Of a DNA stretch of 51,497 nt, positions 8,582-18,918 are shown piece after piece. The notes beneath the pieces are model-generated. The model was not told the DNA's origin. It saw nothing but the letters and a program-made list of their open reading frames with translations, and did not search any database. The stretch is from Anaerolineaceae bacterium (GTDB lineage Bacteria; Chloroflexota; Anaerolineae; Anaerolineales; UBA11657): contig BGOS01000021.1 in NCBI GenBank assembly GCA_003569365.1, forward strand, positions 1 through 51,497, in the 5' to 3' direction. How positions within the stretch are numbered: position 1 is the first letter of the stretch; the number at the start of each line of letters is the position of its first letter. The translations under genes and the position numbers were made by a program.

Positions 8582-9991
8582 ATGAGCAGCACTCCTAAAA
8601 CTCTTTTCGAAAAAATCTGGGAGCAGCATGTGGTGGCGCAGCAACCCAACTCGCCGGCCGTGCTGTACATCGACTTGCATCTTGTGCATGAAGTCACATC
8701 GCCGCAGGCATTTACCGGCCTGCGCCAGCGCGGGCTGCGCGTGCGCCGGCCGGACAAGACCGTGGCAACCATGGACCACTCCATTCCTACCACGCCGCTT
8801 TCGGTGCCAATCGCGGATGCGCAAGCTGCGGCCCAGCTGCAAATGCTTGCGGACAACACGAAAGAGTTTGGCATAGCGTTGCATGGCATGGACTCGCCGA
8901 TGCGCGGAATTGTGCATGTGATCGGGCCAGAGTTGGGGCTCACGCAGCCGGGCATGACGATTGTGTGCGGCGACAGCCACACTTCCACGCACGGTGCGTT
9001 TGGGGCGCTGGCGTTTGGCATTGGCACCAGCGAGGTGGAGCACGTGCTCGCCAGCCAGTGCCTGCTGCAAACGCGCCCGAAAACTTTTGCGGTGCGCGTG
9101 GAAGGGCGGCTGGGCACGGGCGTCTCTGCCAAAGACATCATCCTTGCGTTGATTGCACGCATTGGCATTGGCGGCGGCGGCGGCCATGTGTTCGAGTACA
9201 GCGGCTCTGCCATTCGCGGCCTCACAATGGAAGAGCGCATGACCATTTGCAACATGTCTATCGAGGGCGGTGCGCGTGCCGGCATGATTGCGCCGGACGA
9301 TGTCACATTTGAATATCTTGCGGGCCGCCGGCATGTGCCGCAGGGCGCAGCGTGGGAGCGGGCGCTGCAGCGCTGGCGCGCATTGCCCAGTGATGCCGCA
9401 GCGCAGTTCGACAAATCCATCACGATTGCTGCAAATGAGCTCGAGCCGATGGTAACCTACGGCACCAACCCCGGCATGGGCGTGCCCATTTCCGGCCGCA
9501 TCCCGGATCCGGCGCAAATCAGCAACGCGGCTGCGCGCGCGAGCATTGAGCAGGCTTTGGAATATATGGGACTGCAGCCGGGCCAGGCATTGCTGGGGCA
9601 GCCGATAGATGTTGTCTTTGTGGGCAGCTGCACCAACGGGCGCATCTCTGACCTGCGGCTGGCTGCCCAAGTGATGCGTGGCCGGCGTGTTGCCAGCGGC
9701 GTGCGCATGCTGGTGGTGCCGGGCTCGCAAGAAGTAAAGCGCCAGGCTGAGCAGGAAGGCCTCGACCGAGTCTTCCGCGAGAGCGGCGCTGAGTGGCGCG
9801 AAGCCGGCTGCTCCATGTGCATTGCAATGAACGGCGACCAGCTGCGTCCCGGGCAGCGCGCCGTCAGCACCAGCAACCGCAACTTTGAAGGCCGGCAGGG
9901 CAAGGGTGGGCGCACGTTCCTCGCTTCGCCGCTGACTGCGGCTGCATCCGCCGTCAGTGGACACATAGCAGACGTGCGCACGCTGCTCTAA
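8582..9991 (+). CDS. leuC: 3-isopropylmalate dehydratase large subunit
   Basis: Aconitase-family subunit holding the [4Fe-4S] cluster; isomerises 2-isopropylmalate to 3-isopropylmalate with LeuD, and in the citramalate route also acts on citramalate. It is 469 aa. The cluster cysteines are visible in SCTNGRI (near 352) and GCSMCIAMN (near 410 and 413). Other family motifs are DHSIPTT and [20 protein letters not shown]. It follows leuA by 22 bases and precedes leuD by 8, consistent with translational coupling of the two subunits. Confidence 0.96.
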   Translation: MSSTPKTLFEKIWEQHVVAQQPNSPAVLYIDLHLVHEVTSPQAFTGLRQRGLRVRRPDKTVATMDHSIPTTPLSVPIADAQAAAQLQMLADNTKEFGIALHGMDSPMRGIVHVIGPELGLTQPGMTIVCGDSHTSTHGAFGALAFGIGTSEVEHVLASQCLLQTRPKTFAVRVEGRLGTGVSAKDIILALIARIGIGGGGGHVFEYSGSAIRGLTMEERMTICNMSIEGGARAGMIAPDDVTFEYLAGRRHVPQGAAWERALQRWRALPSDAAAQFDKSITIAANELEPMVTYGTNPGMGVPISGRIPDPAQISNAAARASIEQALEYMGLQPGQALLGQPIDVVFVGSCTNGRISDLRLAAQVMRGRRVASGVRMLVVPGSQEVKRQAEQEGLDRVFRESGAEWREAGCSMCIAMNGDQLRPGQRAVSTSNRNFEGRQGKGGRTFLASPLTAAASAVSGHIADVRTLL

Positions 9992-9999
9992 ACCCAACG

Positions 10000-10590
10000 A
10001 TGGCTCAATTCACCACACTCACATCCCGCGTCATTCCGCTGCCGCGGATTAATATTGACACGGACCAAATTATTCCAGCGCGCTACTTGAAGGTGACCGA
10101 CAAAGCCGGCTTGGGCGATGCACTGTTTGCGGACTGGCGCTACGCCGCGGACGGCACGCCGATTGCAGATTTTGTGCTCAACCAGCCGCAGCACCGGGGT
10201 GCGCAGATCCTGCTCGCCGGCGACAACTTTGGCTGCGGTTCCTCGCGCGAGCACGCGCCGTGGGCGCTCACCGCGTGGGGCATTCGCGCTGTCATCACCA
10301 CTGATGTTGCCGACATTTTTCGCAGCAATGCGCTCAAGAACGGATTGCTGCCGATTGTGGTGTCCGGCGCAGCGCATGCCAAGCTGCTGGAGTTTGTGGA
10401 AGAGCTGCCGCAGTGCGAGCTGCAGATTGACCTTGCCACGCAGCAGCTGACACTGCCGGACGGCAGCCAGGTGCAGTTTCCAATTGATGAATTCTCCAAG
10501 ACCTGCCTGCTGCAGGGCGTGGACCAGCTGGGTTACATCCTCAACTATAGCGAGCGCATCACGGCTTACGAAGCCACGCTAGCCGGCTGA
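10000..10590 (+). CDS. leuD: 3-isopropylmalate dehydratase small subunit
   Basis: Swivelling-domain partner of LeuC in the isopropylmalate isomerase. At 196 aa it matches the long bacterial LeuD form. Visible motifs include the opening [22 protein letters not shown] and the substrate-recognition stretch [17 protein letters not shown]. It starts 8 bases after leuC. With cimA downstream, the same LeuCD pair probably serves both leucine and isoleucine synthesis. Confidence 0.96.
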   Translation: MAQFTTLTSRVIPLPRINIDTDQIIPARYLKVTDKAGLGDALFADWRYAADGTPIADFVLNQPQHRGAQILLAGDNFGCGSSREHAPWALTAWGIRAVITTDVADIFRSNALKNGLLPIVVSGAAHAKLLEFVEELPQCELQIDLATQQLTLPDGSQVQFPIDEFSKTCLLQGVDQLGYILNYSERITAYEATLAG

Positions 10591-10638
10591 GTGCGCCGCT
10601 GCGGGCTGCGCGGCCATGGTGCCCCCAACCCAACCCTG

Positions 10639-12192
10639 ATGACTGCCATCCAAATTTACGACACCACGCTGCGCGATGGCACGCAGCGCGAGGGCGTGTC
10701 ACTTTCGTGCGCCGACAAGCTGCGCATTGCGCAGCGCCTGGACGAGCTGGGGGTTGCGTACATTGAAGGCGGCTGGCCGGGCTCCAACCCAAAGGATGTG
10801 GAGTTCTTTCAGCGGGCCGGCCAGCTGCAGCTGCGCCATGCGCGCATCGCGGCATTTGGCGCCACCTGCCACGCGGGCAGCCAGCCCGCAGCGGATGCCA
10901 ACCTGCGCGCACTCCTCGATGCGCACACGCCGGTGTGCACCGTGGTTGGCAAGTCCTGGCTGCTGCATGTAACCGAAGTGCTGCAGACCACTGCCGGCGA
11001 GAACTTGCGCATGATCACCGAAAGCCTGGCCTATCTGGCAAGCCAGGGGCGCGAGGTGATTTATGATGCCGAGCACTGGTTTGACGGCTACCGCGCCGAT
11101 GCGCAATACGCTCTGCAGACACTGCGGGCCGCGCAGCAGGGCGGCGCCACAGTCATCGTGCTGTGTGACACCAATGGCGGCACGCTGCCGCACGAGGTGG
11201 ATGCCGTGGTGCGGGCAGTGCGCGCGCAGCTGGATGTGCCGCTGGGCATTCACACCCACAACGACAGCGAGTGCGCCGTAGCCAACACGCTGGTGGCGGT
11301 GCAGGCTGGCTGCCAGCATGTGCAGGGCACCATCAATGGCTATGGCGAGCGCTGTGGCAACGCCAACTTGTGCAGCATCATTCCGGATCTGCAGCTCAAG
11401 CTGGGCTACAGCTGCCTGCCTGCGCCGCAGCTTGCGCGTTTGGCAGACACCGCGGCATTTGTGGCAGAGCTGGCAAATCTGGCGCCCGACGAGCATGCAG
11501 CATTCGTGGGCAAGTCCGCGTTTGCGCACAAGGGCGGCATTCATGTGGCGGCCATGCGCCGCAATGCGGAAAGCTACCAGCACATTGATCCGGCGCTGGT
11601 TGGCAATGCCACACGCACGGTTGTATCCGAGCTTTCCGGCCGCGCCAACTTGCTGGCGATGATTGAGGAACACGGGTTGGCAGCAAGCAGCGCGGATGTG
11701 AGCACTGTGCTGGCCGAGATCAAGCAGCTTGAGGCACAGGGCTTCTCGTTTGAGGCGGCTGAGGCCTCGGTGGCGCTGCGCTTGCGCCGCCGCGACCGCA
11801 ACTACCGCGCACCGTTTGAGCTGGTGGACTTTGTGTGCACGGTGGAACACCGCCAGGGCCGCGGCTTGGTGGCCGAGGCCAGCGTAAAGGTGAGCGTGGC
11901 GGGCGGCGAGTACCACACCGTGGCCGATGGCAACGGCCCGGTGAACGCGCTCAGCCGCGCGCTGCGCAAGGCACTCGCGCCGATGTATCCGCGCATCGAG
12001 GAAATTCATCTCTCCGATTACAAGGTGCGCATTTTGGATGAAGCCAACGGCACAGCTGCAACCACGCGCGTGCTGATTGACCTGTACAATGGCACGCGGC
12101 GCTGGAGCACAGTCGGTGCCAGCACCAATATTATTGAGGCCAGCTGGCAGGCACTCGCCGACGGCATCGAATACGGATTAACCCTCGCATGA
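10639..12192 (+). CDS. cimA: (R)-citramalate synthase
   Basis: Condenses pyruvate with acetyl-CoA to citramalate, giving 2-oxobutyrate for isoleucine without threonine deaminase. It is 517 aa from the ATG at 10639; a GTG 48 bases upstream is less likely because family members begin at IQIYDTTLRDG. The variant motif TTLRDGTQREGVSLS, the sequence YIEGGWPGSNPKD and the GIHTHNDSECAVANT metal site separate this family from LeuA. The C-terminal part (after about 390) is a LeuA-type dimer/regulatory domain. Its stop overlaps the next gene by 4 bases (ATGA). The CimA assignment over LeuA rests on these motifs and on a separate leuA in the same operon. Confidence 0.93.
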   Translation: MTAIQIYDTTLRDGTQREGVSLSCADKLRIAQRLDELGVAYIEGGWPGSNPKDVEFFQRAGQLQLRHARIAAFGATCHAGSQPAADANLRALLDAHTPVCTVVGKSWLLHVTEVLQTTAGENLRMITESLAYLASQGREVIYDAEHWFDGYRADAQYALQTLRAAQQGGATVIVLCDTNGGTLPHEVDAVVRAVRAQLDVPLGIHTHNDSECAVANTLVAVQAGCQHVQGTINGYGERCGNANLCSIIPDLQLKLGYSCLPAPQLARLADTAAFVAELANLAPDEHAAFVGKSAFAHKGGIHVAAMRRNAESYQHIDPALVGNATRTVVSELSGRANLLAMIEEHGLAASSADVSTVLAEIKQLEAQGFSFEAAEASVALRLRRRDRNYRAPFELVDFVCTVEHRQGRGLVAEASVKVSVAGGEYHTVADGNGPVNALSRALRKALAPMYPRIEEIHLSDYKVRILDEANGTAATTRVLIDLYNGTRRWSTVGASTNIIEASWQALADGIEYGLTLA

Positions 12193-13238
12193 ATATCGCA
12201 GTTATCACCGGCGATCCGCGCAAGCCAGACCCGCGCCGCATCGAAGGCAAATACAACTCGGATGACCACGAGGACCTGCTTCACCTGCACACAGCAATGG
12301 TGGAACTGGAGGCCCGGCGCGGTTACAAGGTGCGCTACCTGGACAACCACGACACATTGCTAAACGATTTGCAAAAGCTAAAGGCTGCGCACAGCATTGA
12401 TCTTGCGGTTAATTTCTGCGACGAGGGCTTCGATAACCGCAACTCCACCGATGTGTGCATTCCGGCGCTGCTGGAAATTTTGCAGCTGCCCTTCACCGGC
12501 TCTGGCTCGCACACCATCTCGCGCACCGGGGACAAAAACGGCGTGCGCGGCATGCTGCAGGCGCTCAACGTTTCCATACCGCGCTTTCATTACGTGCAGC
12601 CCGGCGATAACACGCTTGCGCTGCCATTCCCATTTCCGGCGCTGGTGAAGCCAAACAGCATTGGCGGCAGCGTTGGCATTACCGCAGACTGCGTGGCGCA
12701 CGATGCGCAGCAACTGCAGCATGCGGTGGCGATTACCCGGGAGCGCTTTGGCGCTGCCGTGCCAGTGCCCGTGGAGGAGTTCCTCACCGGCCGCGAGTTC
12801 AGCATGGGCATGCTGGGCAACCCGGATGACGGCTACACCGTGCTGCCATTGCTGGAGGTGGACTTTAGTGTGCTGCCAGAAGGCACGCAGCCGCTGTGCG
12901 GCTGGGAGTCAAAGTGGGACTACAACTCCGAATATGCAAACTTGTTTGGTTGTGCCAAGCAGGCGCACCTTGAGCCGGCAATGATGCAGCAAATGGTAGA
13001 TGATTGCGTGCGCATGGCGCGCCATATGCAAATTCACGACTATCTGCGCGTGGACTGGCGCCTGGACGTTGATGGCCAGCCACGCATGCTGGACGTAAAC
13101 CCCAACAGCAGCTGGTGCTGGAACACTTTTATGGCGGAGATGGCCGAGTGGGACGGTATTTTCTATGCAGATCTGCTGGATTTGATTTTGCAATCGGCGC
13201 TCAAGCGCTACAAACTGGTTCCAGCCAATGTCAGTTGA
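12189..13238 (+). CDS. ATP-grasp ligase, D-alanine-D-alanine ligase-like
   Basis: A 349-aa ATP-grasp enzyme expected to join a carboxylate to an amine or amino acid through an acyl-phosphate. Visible features are PFTGSGSHTISRTGDKNGVR (about 98-117, matching the Ddl substrate/ATP region), FPALVKPNSIGGSVGI (nucleotide-binding lysine), PVEEFLTGREFSMG, and the Mg-binding end LDVNPNSSW. The usual Ddl HGxxGEDG start is absent (here VNFCDEGFDN), so a true D-Ala-D-Ala ligase is doubtful. It overlaps cimA by 4 bases and the next gene by 11, so it is translationally coupled inside the Leu/Ile operon. Its substrate is unknown. Confidence 0.85.
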   Translation: MNIAVITGDPRKPDPRRIEGKYNSDDHEDLLHLHTAMVELEARRGYKVRYLDNHDTLLNDLQKLKAAHSIDLAVNFCDEGFDNRNSTDVCIPALLEILQLPFTGSGSHTISRTGDKNGVRGMLQALNVSIPRFHYVQPGDNTLALPFPFPALVKPNSIGGSVGITADCVAHDAQQLQHAVAITRERFGAAVPVPVEEFLTGREFSMGMLGNPDDGYTVLPLLEVDFSVLPEGTQPLCGWESKWDYNSEYANLFGCAKQAHLEPAMMQQMVDDCVRMARHMQIHDYLRVDWRLDVDGQPRMLDVNPNSSWCWNTFMAEMAEWDGIFYADLLDLILQSALKRYKLVPANVS

Positions 13239-13722
13239 AGCGCGCCTGCAGCCGGCCGCGCAAAAAGTTGCGGACGCCGCTGCGGCGCTGGGGCTCACAA
13301 TTGCAGTGCGCGAGTTTGGTGAAAGCACGCGCACCGCGGCGGAAGCGGCCACAGCGGTGGGCTGTACGCTGGGCCAGATTGTGAAGAGCCTGGTGTTCGT
13401 GGCAGCCGGGCAGCCAGTGCTGGCGCTGGTATCCGGCAGCAACCAGCTGGCCATGCCCAAGCTGGCAGCGCTATGCGGCACATCCGGCAAGCAGGTGCAG
13501 CGCGCTGATGCCGACGCGGTGCGCGCCGCAACCGGCTTTGCAGTGGGTGGCGTGCCGCCCTTTGGGCATGCCAACGCACTGCGCGTCTTCATTGATGAAG
13601 ACCTCGGGCAGTACCCCACCGTTTGGGCAGCCGCCGGCACGCCGCATGCCGTTTTTGAAATCGAGTTCGCTGCGCTGCAGCGCGCCACCGGTGGCTTGTG
13701 TGCAAATCTTAAATCTGAATGA
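13228..13722 (+). CDS. YbaK/EbsC-family aminoacyl-tRNA deacylase
   Basis: A 164-aa stand-alone editing-type domain that would hydrolyse mischarged tRNA, most likely Cys-tRNA(Pro) or a related error. The family lysine appears in GQIVKSLVFVA (near 49-59), followed by GSNQLAMPKLA and the conserved GGVPPFGHA and VFIDEDLGQYPTVWAAAGTP stretches. The start overlaps the ATP-grasp gene by 11 bases. In an amino-acid biosynthetic operon it could protect proteome fidelity when pools shift, but that is inference; the family also travels widely as an independent gene. Confidence 0.88.
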   Translation: MSVEARLQPAAQKVADAAAALGLTIAVREFGESTRTAAEAATAVGCTLGQIVKSLVFVAAGQPVLALVSGSNQLAMPKLAALCGTSGKQVQRADADAVRAATGFAVGGVPPFGHANALRVFIDEDLGQYPTVWAAAGTPHAVFEIEFAALQRATGGLCANLKSE

Positions 13723-13758
13723 AACGGGCGAGTGCACCCTGCCAAGGTGAATAACTAA

Positions 13759-14832
13759 ATGGATGCGAAGATTATTGTGCTGCCGGGTGACGGCATTGGG
13801 CCGGAAGTGACGGCTGCGGCGCAGCTGGTGCTGCAGGAAGTGAGCACGCGCTTCGGGCATAACCTGCAGCTGAGCGAGCGCTTGATGGGTGGCTGCGCGA
13901 TTGACCGCAGCGGCCGGCCGATCACCGAAGAAACGCTGGCGGACTGTGCGGCATCTGATGCGGTGCTGCTGGGCGCGGTGGGCGGCCCCAAGTGGGACGA
14001 CCCGCGTGCTCAAGTGCGCCCGGAGCAGGGCCTGCTGGCACTGCGCAAAGGCCTGGGCGTGTTTGCAAACCTGCGCCCGGTGCGGCCGCATCCGCAGCTG
14101 CTCAAGGCGTCGCCGCTGAAGCGCGCGCTGCTGCGCGGCGTGGATTTGCTGGTGGTGCGCGAGCTGACCGGCGGCATTTATTTTGGCGAGCGCGGCCGCG
14201 GCCTGCAGCCGGACGGGCGCGAACGCGCCTTTGACACGATGGTGTACTGGGACTATGAAGTTGAGCGCATTGTGCAGCTGGCCTTCAAGCTGGCGGCCGG
14301 CCGGCGCAGCAAAGTCACCTCTGTGGACAAGGCCAACATTTTGGACACCTCGCGCATGTGGCGGGCTGTTGCCACCAAAGTCGGCGCACAGCATCCGCAC
14401 ATTGCGCTGGACCATCAGCTGGTGGACACTGCCGCCATGCGCCTTGTGGCGCAGCCGGCAGCATTTGATGTGGTGGTCACGGAGAATATGTTTGGCGACA
14501 TCCTCACTGATGAGGCCGCCGTGCTGACCGGTTCGATGGGCAACCTGCCGTCCGCATCGCTCAGCGGCAACGGCCCCGGCCTCTACGAGCCCATTCACGG
14601 CTCGGCCCCGGATATTGCCGGCAAGGGTATTGCAAATCCGGTCGGCGCAATTCTTTCTGCGGCACTGCTGCTGCGCCACTCGCTGCAGCTGGAGCGTGAA
14701 GCCGTGGCGGTTGAGAAAGCAGTTGATGGTGCGTTGCGCGCCGGCTGCCGCACGGCGGACCTGCAGCCGGTGCAGGCGCTTTCCACAATGCAGATGGCAG
14801 CTGCCATCGTGCAGCGCCTGCCCAAACGCTAA
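13759..14832 (+). CDS. leuB: 3-isopropylmalate dehydrogenase
   Basis: NAD-dependent oxidative decarboxylase making 2-oxoisocaproate in leucine synthesis; in the citramalate route it can also process 3-methylmalate. It is 357 aa. Visible motifs: [17 protein letters not shown] (N-term), [12 protein letters not shown], the [13 protein letters not shown] loop, [16 protein letters not shown] with the catalytic Lys, [19 protein letters not shown] with metal-binding Asp residues, and [18 protein letters not shown]. It lies 36 bases after the deacylase and 6 before pheA. Confidence 0.96.
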   Translation: MDAKIIVLPGDGIGPEVTAAAQLVLQEVSTRFGHNLQLSERLMGGCAIDRSGRPITEETLADCAASDAVLLGAVGGPKWDDPRAQVRPEQGLLALRKGLGVFANLRPVRPHPQLLKASPLKRALLRGVDLLVVRELTGGIYFGERGRGLQPDGRERAFDTMVYWDYEVERIVQLAFKLAAGRRSKVTSVDKANILDTSRMWRAVATKVGAQHPHIALDHQLVDTAAMRLVAQPAAFDVVVTENMFGDILTDEAAVLTGSMGNLPSASLSGNGPGLYEPIHGSAPDIAGKGIANPVGAILSAALLLRHSLQLEREAVAVEKAVDGALRAGCRTADLQPVQALSTMQMAAAIVQRLPKR

Positions 14833-14838
14833 CCGGCC

Positions 14839-15672
14839 ATGATCAAGGTTGCTTTTCAGGGCGAGCGCGGCGCGTACTCCGAGGCTGCGGCAATTGCCTA
14901 CTTTGGCGCGCAGCTGGAGCCGGTGGCGTGCACCACGTTTGACGATGTGTTTGACCGCGTGCTGTCCGGCGATTGCGAGAACGGCATTGTGCCGATTGAG
15001 AACACGCTGGCGGGCAGCATTCACCGCAACTATGATTTGTTGCAGCGCCATCCGCTCGCAATCATCGGCGAAAAAATCTTTCGTGTGCGCCACTGCCTGG
15101 TGGCGCATCCCGGGGTTGTGCTGGCGGACATCCGCAAAATAATTTCGCACCCGCAAGCGCTGGCGCAGTGCGAGGGCTACATCACGCGCCTCGGCGTGGC
15201 GCACGAGCCGTGGTATGACACGGCTGGCGCAGTCAAATCATTAAGCGAGGGCGGGCAGCGCGACCACGCTGCAATTGCATCGCGGCGCGCCGCAGAGGTG
15301 TACCAGATGCACATTCTGGCAGCGGACATTGAAGACGATGATGCAAACTACACGCGCTTCCTGGTGCTGGCGCGTGACGGGCAGCGCCCCGGCGGGTCCG
15401 CGGTCAAAACATCGATTGTGTTTTCACTGCCGCGTGGCGGCACCACACCCGGCGCGTTATTCCGGGCGCTGGCGGTGTTTGCCTTGCGCGATATCAACCT
15501 GAACAAGATCGAGTCGCGGCCGATTGCCGGGCAGACTTTTCAGTATGTCTTCTACTTGGATTTTGACGGCAGCCATGACTCTGAGCCGTGCGCGCGCGCG
15601 CTGGCGCACTTGCGCGAAATGACGCCGGACTTGCGCGTGCTCGGCAGTTACCCGCGCGACGAAAACTGGTAA
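14839..15672 (+). CDS. pheA: Prephenate dehydratase
   Basis: Makes phenylpyruvate from prephenate for phenylalanine. A 277-aa monofunctional enzyme: the PDT domain (about 2-180) opens VAFQGERGAYSEAAA and carries the IENTLAGSIHRNYDLL and DDANYTRFLVLAR motifs, and a C-terminal ACT domain (about 190-272) holds the Phe-sensing ESRPIAGQTFQYVFYLDFDG. No chorismate mutase domain is fused. It is the last gene of the operon, 6 bases after leuB, which links Phe synthesis to Leu/Ile/Val control. It converges on the tRNA-Arg gene. Confidence 0.95.
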   Translation: MIKVAFQGERGAYSEAAAIAYFGAQLEPVACTTFDDVFDRVLSGDCENGIVPIENTLAGSIHRNYDLLQRHPLAIIGEKIFRVRHCLVAHPGVVLADIRKIISHPQALAQCEGYITRLGVAHEPWYDTAGAVKSLSEGGQRDHAAIASRRAAEVYQMHILAADIEDDDANYTRFLVLARDGQRPGGSAVKTSIVFSLPRGGTTPGALFRALAVFALRDINLNKIESRPIAGQTFQYVFYLDFDGSHDSEPCARALAHLREMTPDLRVLGSYPRDENW

Positions 15673-15764
15673 GCCGCGCACAGCGTGCGCGCCAAATTCG
15701 CGCAGCGCACTCCTAAACATTGCGCTCCCCGTGCACAGCCTCGGTGTGGCTGCGCATAATTCTT

Positions 15765-15840
15765 TGGTGCCCTCGGAGAGACTTGAACTCCCGACCCCTT
15801 GGTCCGCAACCAAGTGCTCTATCCACTGAGCTACGAGGGC
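15765..15840 (-). tRNA. tRNA-Arg (anticodon GCG)
   Basis: Full cloverleaf: acceptor GCCCTCG/CGAGGGC, D-arm with GTGGATAGAGC, anticodon stem CTTGG/CCAAG with loop TTGCGGA, and T-arm TTCAAGT. The 3' CCA is encoded. Anticodon GCG reads CGC/CGT; most bacteria instead have ACG with inosine at position 34. Confidence 0.93.
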
Positions 15841-15869
15841 ATGCTGTGTCAACCGCTCCCAGAAAAAAA

Positions 15870-15961
15870 TGGCGGGAAGGGAGGGATTCGAACCCTCGGT
15901 CGAGTTTTACCCCGACAACCGCTTAGCAGGCGGCCCCGATCGTCCACTCCGGCACCTCCCC
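15870..15961 (-). tRNA. tRNA-Ser (anticodon GCT)
   Basis: Class II tRNA of 92 bases with a long variable arm. The acceptor GGGGAGG pairs with CCTTCCC, the anticodon loop is CTGCTAA, and CCA is encoded. It is second in the minus-strand tRNA cluster. Confidence 0.94.
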
Positions 15962-15968
15962 ACAATAC

Positions 15969-16059
<91 letters not shown>

Positions 16060-16086
16060 ACGGTTCCTCATCTTCGCAAGCGCAAG

Positions 16087-16116
16087 AGTTTACCATGCGC
16101 ATTTACCGCTGGTCAA
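16087..16116 (-). promoter_or_regulatory. Promoter of the minus-strand tRNA cluster
   Basis: On the minus strand, TTGACC (16116-16111) and TAAACT (16092-16087) are 18 bases apart, which places the transcript start roughly 20 bases before tRNA-Ser(TGA). Confidence 0.6.
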
Positions 16117-16304
16117 CGGGCGCACCGCGGGCTCAAAGCCGCGTAAGTTTCATTGTTGTCAGCTGGCAAAAACAGGGGCCGTAAATATTGCTGCGGCAGA
16201 CTCAAGTTCTGCCTGGAAAAACCGATACCGCCAAGGTGAGATCTAGACCGGGCGGAGTCAGGCATGCGAGCTGAGCTCAACAACTTAATGGAGTTGGTAA
16301 AAGA

Positions 16305-16976
16305 ATGATCGGAAGCGTCGGTAGTTATTCAAATGCGGGCGGTGCAATTCAGCGCCCGCCGATGCGTGTGGACTATAAAATGTCCACCGAGCAGAAGTCC
16401 AAGCTCAAGGAAATTCTGGCGAAGTATTCGCCCGAAGATACTTCTGAAGAAGCCATGCAGGACATGAAGAATGAGATTCAGGCTGCGGGCATCCGGCCGG
16501 GCCGGGACTTGGGAACAGCGCTGCAAGACGCGGGCTACAAATTGGGTCCGCCGCCACCGGAGCGGGGTGCAATTGGCGGCGGCAGGGCTGAAGGCCCCGA
16601 GCGCACTGAGAACGATGGTGATGCCGATCATGTTCGGGGAGCGGCGGGCGCCGGACCACGGCGCGCCGACGGCGGACGTCCACCACGGGGAATGGACGGC
16701 GCGGGACCCGCCGGGCCGCAACGCGCGCAGGGTGCGCAGCCCCCAAGGGGTGTTGGCGAGGCCGGTGGCGCTGGGTCCCCGCCGCCGCAAGGCGGGCCCC
16801 GGGGCGCAATGAGTGAAGCTAGTGGCGTCCTTGTCCAGCCCCCGCAATTCATTCTGGATTTCATGAGCAAGCTGCAGGAAGGCAACGTCACAGAGAATGA
16901 CCTTGCTGGATTCGTCAAAAATCTGCGTGCTCAAAACGAGCAGTCTTCGGGCTTCCTCTTCAACCAAACAGCCTAA
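16305..16976 (+). CDS. Hypothetical Pro/Gly-rich protein
   Basis: I do not recognise a named family. The 223-aa protein has a likely helical N-terminal part (about 25-80: STEQKSKLKEILAKYSPED, then SEEAMQDMKNEIQAAGI and RDLGTALQDAGYKL), a long Gly/Pro/Arg-rich low-complexity middle (about 80-168), and a C-terminal helical segment (about 175-215). The N-terminal pattern (DEQK...ILxKY.PE...AGI.P....AL..AGY, then poly-Pro) resembles small uncharacterised proteins seen in other bacteria. There is no signal peptide. A GGAG site at 16290-16293 precedes the ATG and an intrinsic terminator follows, so it is a single-gene unit. Confidence 0.7.
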   Translation: MIGSVGSYSNAGGAIQRPPMRVDYKMSTEQKSKLKEILAKYSPEDTSEEAMQDMKNEIQAAGIRPGRDLGTALQDAGYKLGPPPPERGAIGGGRAEGPERTENDGDADHVRGAAGAGPRRADGGRPPRGMDGAGPAGPQRAQGAQPPRGVGEAGGAGSPPPQGGPRGAMSEASGVLVQPPQFILDFMSKLQEGNVTENDLAGFVKNLRAQNEQSSGFLFNQTA

Positions 16977-17006
16977 ACCCGCCGCACGTAAAAACTGACG
17001 GCTCCG

Positions 17007-17047
17007 AACAGCCCGACCATTTGATGGTGGGGCTGTTTTTATTTATT
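17007..17047 (+). terminator. Intrinsic terminator after the hypothetical gene
   Basis: AACAGCCC (17007-17014) pairs with GGGCTGTT (17030-17037); after a G-G mismatch the stem continues with ACCAT/ATGGT. A TTTTTATTTATTT tail follows. Confidence 0.88.
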
Positions 17048-17323
17048 TGATGCGTTTTTGCGGGTTGTTTTTGCGTGCAAGGTTGGGAACGAGCGTGCGT
17101 AAAATTTCATGTGCCAGCATTTTGCTGGCGGGGTCTGATGCGGCAACCTTTGGGTTGGTCACGGCGGCGGCGTGCCTGGCTAGGATTGGAGCGGCGCGTT
17201 AGTTGCGGGCGGTTGCCGGCGTGTAGGCAGCTGCCAGTATGCCGGCAGCAGCCTGCAAAATTACGCCTGTGGTGCGCTATGGCGCTGGCGCTAATTGCCA
17301 CCTCCACCGCTGTTTTGCCCCGC
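17048..17323. other. Intergenic stretch, no gene seen
   Basis: About 275 bases between the terminator and the tRNA-Thr promoter. Short frames exist on both strands but have no ribosome-binding site or recognisable product. A GGCAGCTGCC palindrome is near 17226-17235. I see nothing else. Confidence 0.5.
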
Positions 17324-17353
17324 TTGACCAGCCTTGATAATGAGCGGTATACT
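17324..17353 (+). promoter_or_regulatory. Promoter of the tRNA-tuf-ribosomal protein cluster
   Basis: TTGACC (17324-17329) and TATACT (17348-17353) are 18 bases apart; each differs from consensus at one position. The expected start is near 17360, about 44 bases before tRNA-Thr. Confidence 0.82.
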
Positions 17354-17403
17354 GCACCTCGCGCCTGGAGTTCGGCGCTATTTTTATCGTGCACGGCTTC
17401 CAT

Positions 17404-17476
17404 GCCGACGTAGCTCAATTGGCAGAGCAAGCGCCTTGTAAGCGCTAGGTTATGGGTTCAAGTCCCATCGTCGGCT
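17404..17476 (+). tRNA. tRNA-Thr (anticodon TGT)
   Basis: A 73-base cloverleaf with acceptor GCCGACG/CGTCGGC, anticodon loop CTTGTAA and T-loop TTCAAGT. CCA is not encoded. It is first in the tRNA-Thr, tRNA-Tyr, tRNA-Thr, tuf order. Confidence 0.95.
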
Positions 17477-17515
17477 CTGCCACTTATTTATGGAAGCGGG
17501 CTCAGTTTGTTGAAT

Positions 17516-17599
17516 GGGCAGGCGCCGGAGATGGTGAGCCGGGCCGGTCTGTAAAATCGGTGGCGTACGCCTTAGTGGGTTCAAATCCCACCCTGCCCA
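17516..17599 (+). tRNA. tRNA-Tyr (anticodon GTA)
   Basis: Class II tRNA of 84 bases with acceptor GGGCAGG/CCTGCCC, anticodon loop CTGTAAA, long variable arm and T-stem GTGGG/CCCAC. CCA is not fully encoded. Confidence 0.93.
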
Positions 17600-17605
17600 C
17601 CTTGC

Positions 17606-17678
17606 GCCCTCGTAGCTCAGTTGGCAGAGCACACCCTTGGTAAGGGTGAGGTCATGGGTTCGAGCCCCATCGAGGGCT
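17606..17678 (+). tRNA. tRNA-Thr (anticodon GGT)
   Basis: A 73-base cloverleaf with acceptor GCCCTCG/CGAGGGC, anticodon loop TTGGTAA and T-loop TTCGAGC. It ends 34 bases before tuf, as in many bacteria. The tRNA-Gly often found between Tyr and Thr is absent. Confidence 0.95.
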
Positions 17679-17712
17679 TCTGAAAAATGTTGAAGGGAGG
17701 ATTGAAAAGCTG

Positions 17713-18912
<1,200 letters not shown>

Positions 18913-18918
18913 CCAGCC

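Noticed and set aside
7438-9423. 661-codon minus-strand frame across leuA and leuC
   Set aside because: Antisense shadow of two intact enzyme genes; composition is odd (His, Cys, Arg rich) and no domains are visible.
13471-15204. 577-codon minus-strand frame across the deacylase, leuB and pheA
   Set aside because: Antisense shadow with very high His/Gln/Arg content and no motif.
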